DNA from: Protula sp. h YS-2021
Taxonomy: Eukaryota > Annelida > Polychaeta > Sabellida > Serpulidae
Assembly (NCBI GenBank): GCA_949752745.1
Contig: OX457033.1
Location: 12,950,448-13,014,447, forward strand
Direction: 5' to 3'
DNA: 64,000 nucleotides
How positions within the stretch are numbered: position 1 is the stretch's first letter; every line of letters starts with the position of its first letter. Shown piece by piece: positions 60,084-64,000 of the stretch. Below the pieces are notes generated by a model. That model was not told the origin of the DNA. It did no database searches and worked only from the letters and a program-made list of their open reading frames with translations. The translations under genes and the position numbers were made by a program.

Positions 60084-62060
60084 GACCGGAGACTGCGTCT
60101 TTGACTGCACCACTGCTGTTAATTTACCTACTTTGATATTACATAGCAACGGTTTATTTAAGATAGAGTGCCTACGGTGGCCATTTGCAGTGAAAACCCC
60201 TATATGAGCCATTGTGTTTTAAGACTTTTTAAGGAGAAATAGTGTCCGTGCCAAACACATTTGCCGTGCCAAATCCATCATGTGTGTCAACACATGGGTA
60301 CACCTTAATTAAAAGTGAAAGTATTGAACTTACTCAGGAAAGTACAATTGCACTTTTGTTACTTTCCTATTCTTACTATAACGAAAACTTTAATACATGT
60401 GTAATGTAACACTTGATACAAAAACCGAAAGTACAAATGCAAGTGCACTTTTGAGGTTCGGGTGTTCAGTGCTGTTCACAACATTGGAATGTTTACAGCT
60501 GTTTATGAAGTTGGAATGTTTACAGCTGTTTACAAGGCTGGAATGTGTACTTCTGTTTACAAGACTATTTACAGTTGTTGGCAAGGTATATGTTGGTTAT
60601 AGCTGTTCACCTATCCTCCCTAGTTCACTGTTTGTATAAATTTTAAATAATTATCAGATCTCATTGATAAGATATTGAAGTTGCATTTGACTCGTTAATT
60701 TTCGATAATGGAATTTTTGAGATGATTTAACAAATCGCAATATTGCACTAAAAAAGAAGTCCATACTGATGACCAGCGGCTGTTTCGCGTGAGTTCTCGC
60801 GTCATCCATGTTTTCTTTAAGCGTTGCCATGGCGCAGCCGGTTCGCCATGGTTACATGTGGATAGAGAACGTTTTCTTATGAAATGTAGTAATAACAGAA
60901 CCTCGTTATGTCGTCTCGGATGTCTGAAGTACTCAGTTCAGTCGAAACATTGTTCACGTCCCTGCTGTCTGACGTCCTTGTTGCTGTCGGTTATCTCGAA
61001 CTTCGGCTATCTCGAAGTAAATTTGCCAGCTTCGACAGCTGTGAAATAAGTTACACTGTATTTACTAATAGAAAGAAAGGCTTTGATTAAATACAAGCAA
61101 CTGAATTATATTTAAAGGAAACGAAAATAAATATAAAAAAAAAATAAAACAGATTTTTAATGTCTAAGTTGAAATTCGTGCCTAAAATAAAAGCAAATCT
61201 ACAGTTAAAAATAAGTGCAACCGTATGCTAAAAGAGAAGAGATGTGCTGAAGAGAAGTCGAAAAAATGTATCCATTATATTATACAAGAATGCCCAGTGA
61301 CATTGTGACCAGCCATCACCTAGTTGATAAAACACTGATGTCTAGCAATAATAATACAACAATAATCGACCAAACTGAACAATTTAACAAACAACATATG
61401 ACATAGTTTACATTTATGTTACAGCATGTACGGGGAAGAGTTCGGAAACGTCCAAAAACGATTTCTCCGTAATTTTGACAAATTAGCCGATTTGACGAAG
61501 TTGTTCAAATCAAAATTTATGCATTTTATCACATAGTTTAAGGGATGTAAGCAAAGAAATGATATTGAATCGAAAAGGGCGACATTTTCACATTGGACGC
61601 AGTTTTCGCACGGGACGTTTTTGTCAGTGATTCGGCTTGTTCTCCTGCAGTTAAGTTATTGGCCGTGTTTTCGCTGTTCAGGGAAGTTGTCGAGTCGTAA
61701 ATACCTTCTTCCCGCCCAAATATTTCAGTAAAACTTGATTTTAATCCATCTGTCACAAAACCCTCCTCCTGTCTTTTACAAAATGAAGAGCTTAACGAAT
61801 AGAAAATAGAAAAAAAAAAACACTTGAATAAAAAAAAAGAAGAAACTAGAGCGGCCAGTGCACACAAAACATACGAGTGCAGGCTTATATTGTACACTTT
61901 CAATCGATACCTACTTAGTTTCTTGTTTTTGTGAACCAAAACAAATGTCTCCCCGACTAAACCCATGACCCCCCCCCCCCCCCCAAAAAAAAACTGAAAA
62001 AAAATATTCATTTCTGCAAACATAACCTTCATTCATCGTAAAAAAAAACTCAAAATAAAC
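60084..62060. other. AXDND1 3' flank and intergenic sequence
   Basis: Possible polyadenylation words are ATTAAA at 60308 and AATAAA at 61126; neither is decisive. A short GTTTACA-rich repeat (about 60490-60580, ~30-base units) is present. No coding exon recognised. Confidence 0.4.
60823..60855. promoter_or_regulatory. Inverted pair of RFX X-box-like motifs
   Basis: GTTGCCATGGCG (60823-60834) and CGCCATGGTTAC (60844-60855) form a 12-base inverted repeat (10 of 12 positions pair) around a 9-base spacer. Each arm resembles the GTTGCCATGGCAAC X-box bound by RFX factors that control ciliary genes. Function is inferred from the motif only. Confidence 0.4.
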
Positions 62061-62061
62061 C

Positions 62062-62345
62062 AAACAGATGGTGGTCACTAAAACAGATATAAATGAGCAT
62101 CTTTTTTCATCGGAGTCTGAAAGGTGGTCGCTAAAACGGGTTCTACTGTAGGTCCCTCTTATCCAGATCTGAAGTTGGTCACTATAGCAGTTTTACTGTA
62201 CGTTACATTTTTATCCGGGTCTGGAAGGTGGTCAAGACCGGCAGATTTTACCGTACGTCTTTTTACCTGAATGTGGAAGGGGTCACGACAAACGGTTCTT
62301 ACCTTACATCTTTTTATCCGGGTCTTGAAGGTGGTCGGGATTTTT
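62062..62345. repeat. 52-bp tandem repeat, about 6 copies
   Basis: GAAGGTGGTC-like starts at about 62067, 62121, 62172, 62225, 62277 and 62328. Each is followed by ACTAAAACGGTTTTACTGTA-like and TTTTTATCCGGGTCT-like stretches. Confidence 0.88.
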
Positions 62346-62349
62346 TTTT

Positions 62350-63050
62350 GTTTTTGGCTAACCATCATCCTCCACACGTCCCCCCCCCCCCCCCCCCCAG
62401 CTATTTACTGTAGGTCCGACTATAAACACAATTCTAACCCTTTTACCCAAGGCAACGGTAACGATCTGTACCCTAAGTGTAGTTATAGCCATGATAGACT
62501 ACCTTGTCTTCGCACATTCCCATCGGCCAAATAGCACTAGGAAGGCATTCTTCATAACTGCGCATCGGAGAGCTGCTAAGAGCTATAATACGACGATAGC
62601 TTTCCATGACCTCGTAGATAACGACTCCATCATGCACCGCAACTGACACTGACCCCTGACTGAGTGGCATGTTACGTAACAGCCATAGATTAGAAATGCA
62701 CAAAAAGCTCAATTTCTGGCAATAACAAAGCAATGGACCGACAATAATGCTGTTACTGTTTTGAAGCTTTCTAAAGAATGCAGGAACACTAGAGAATCTT
62801 CCGGAAAATCTTCCGAAATCCCCAGCGCAGTTAACACCCACCCATGCATAGATAACAAAGCAGCCAAAAATGGGGAGGTTGGGGTGGGAGGGTGTTGATG
62901 TTATGCACCTTTCTTGATTTTCTATACGAGTTTAATTATGTTTAACAAAACCGTGTGACCTATCCGAGGAATAACTACACCAAATTTGAAGTCGATCCGA
63001 CTTTCCGATGTCGAGATATTTTGCTTAAGAACAGATAACTTTTTACCTTA
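62350..63050. other. Intergenic, no supported gene
   Basis: An open minus-strand frame at 62473-62841 shows no family resemblance. No other feature is visible apart from a poly-C tract at 62381-62397. Confidence 0.4.
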
Positions 63051-63054
63051 TATA

Positions 63055-64000
63055 TTTTGAACCAAGGAATATCCATATAAAATTTTAAGTTGATATGACT
63101 TTCCGTTATCGAGATATTATGCATAAAAGATCTGGTTCAAAATATACACTTTTTACGCGATGACGTCATACGCCGCTTTCGTTCGTTCTACTCGTGAAAA
63201 ATATTTAAAGTTTCTTTCGGACCTACCAAGCAATAATCCCACCAAGTTTAAGCTTTCTCCGGCGTCCAGCAGCTGAGAAATTTCGCACACAAGATCTTTA
63301 CGCAATGACGTCATACACCTGCCCTAATCACGTGACACGCCAAAAATTGGTAGAACAGTCCGGCTGACCCAAGGAATATTCATATAAAGTCGATAAGACT
63401 TTCCGTTATCGAGATATTTTGCACACAAGACCTTGTTTGTAATATATACATATATTACGTGATGACGTCATACGCCGCATTCTACTCGCAAAAAAATTCT
63501 ATAGAGTCTTTCGGACCTACCAAGCAACAATCCCACCAAGTTTCAACTTTCTCCGATGTTCAGTAGCTGAGAAATTTGGCACATAAGATTTTTACGTAAT
63601 GACGTCATGCACCTGCCCTAATCAGGTGACATGCGTAAAAAGTTGACAGAACCGTTCGACTGACCCAAAGAATATTTATGTAAAATTTGAAGTCGATAGG
63701 ACTTTCCGTTATCGAGATATTTTGCACACAAGACCTTGTTTATAATATATACATATTTTACGTGATGACGTCATACGCCGCATTCGTTCGTTCTACTCGC
63801 AAAAAAATTCTATAGAGTCTTTCGGACCAACCAAGCAACAATCCCACCAAGTTTCAACTTTCTTCGATGTTCAGCGGCTGAGAAATGTGGCACACAAAAT
63901 TTTTACGTAATGACGTCATGCACCTGCCTTAATCACCTGACATGCGCTAAAAATTGACAGAACCCGCCGACTGACCCAAGGAATATTGATATAAAATTCG
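63055..64000. repeat. ~300-bp tandem repeat array, continuing beyond the window
   Basis: AACCAAGGAATAT / GACCCAAGGAATAT starts lie at about 63059, 63367, 63662 and 63972. Each unit has TTTCCGTTATCGAGATATT, a GATGACGTCATACGCCGC block, TTCGGACCTACCAAGCAA and an AATGACGTCATGCACCTGCC block. Perfect TGACGTCA palindromes fall at 63161, 63306, 63463, 63600, 63766 and 63911. Confidence 0.92.

Noticed and set aside
62473..62841. 122-codon minus-strand open frame
   Set aside because: No recognisable family, no clear splice sites, and a length possible by chance.

Overview
This is a window of animal nuclear DNA. The coding signal is split into many exons with GT..AG borders, and the rest is AT-rich intergenic sequence, retroelement remnants and a great deal of tandem repeat. 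No bacterial operon, origin, RNA gene or CRISPR array is visible. Both spliced genes have close vertebrate orthologues and one is ciliary, so the source is a ciliated metazoan. The decayed L2/CR1-like and DIRS-like elements, the GT92 and GT8 glycosyltransferases and the repeat-filled introns suit an aquatic invertebrate such as a cephalochordate or lophotrochozoan. The sequence alone does not settle which.

Layout. 1-1860 is a decayed L2/CR1-like retrotransposon. 3790-4330 is a promoter-like block. 7227-8618 (-) is a single-exon GT8 enzyme resembling glucoside xylosyltransferase, and 10181-13553 (+) is a GT92 enzyme in divergent orientation, followed by a broken fragment of itself at 14162. 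17934-18863 looks like a non-autonomous DNA transposon. 19743-24700 holds remnants of a DIRS-like tyrosine-recombinase element around a second L2/CR1-like element. 25233-30919 (+) is EIF4E2 (4EHP), seven coding exons and 220 codons. 31610-33966 is a 114-bp satellite. 37291-37731 (-) is a broken Gypsy-type integrase piece. 40848-60083 (+) is AXDND1, 22 coding exons that join without a frame break into 1056 codons. 63055-64000 is a ~300-bp repeat array rich in TGACGTCA that runs off the end.

The most unusual feature is in the introns of EIF4E2 and AXDND1. At about ten exon borders the splice site, with a few to about fifty bases of flanking exon, has been tandemly copied into the intron. Donor sites are copied after EIF4E2 exons 2, 5 and 6 and after AXDND1 exons 3, 11 and 14, with exon 10 probable. 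Acceptor sites are copied before EIF4E2 exon 3 and AXDND1 exons 16 and 18. The arrays run from 2 to about 27 copies with periods from 18 to about 180 bp. They are unrelated in sequence from one junction to the next, so the recurrence points to a process acting at splice junctions rather than to one spreading repeat.

The four genes are not functionally linked in any visible way. The two glycosyltransferases are probably Golgi type II membrane enzymes, EIF4E2 is a cytoplasmic cap-binding translational repressor, and AXDND1 is a ciliary/flagellar protein.
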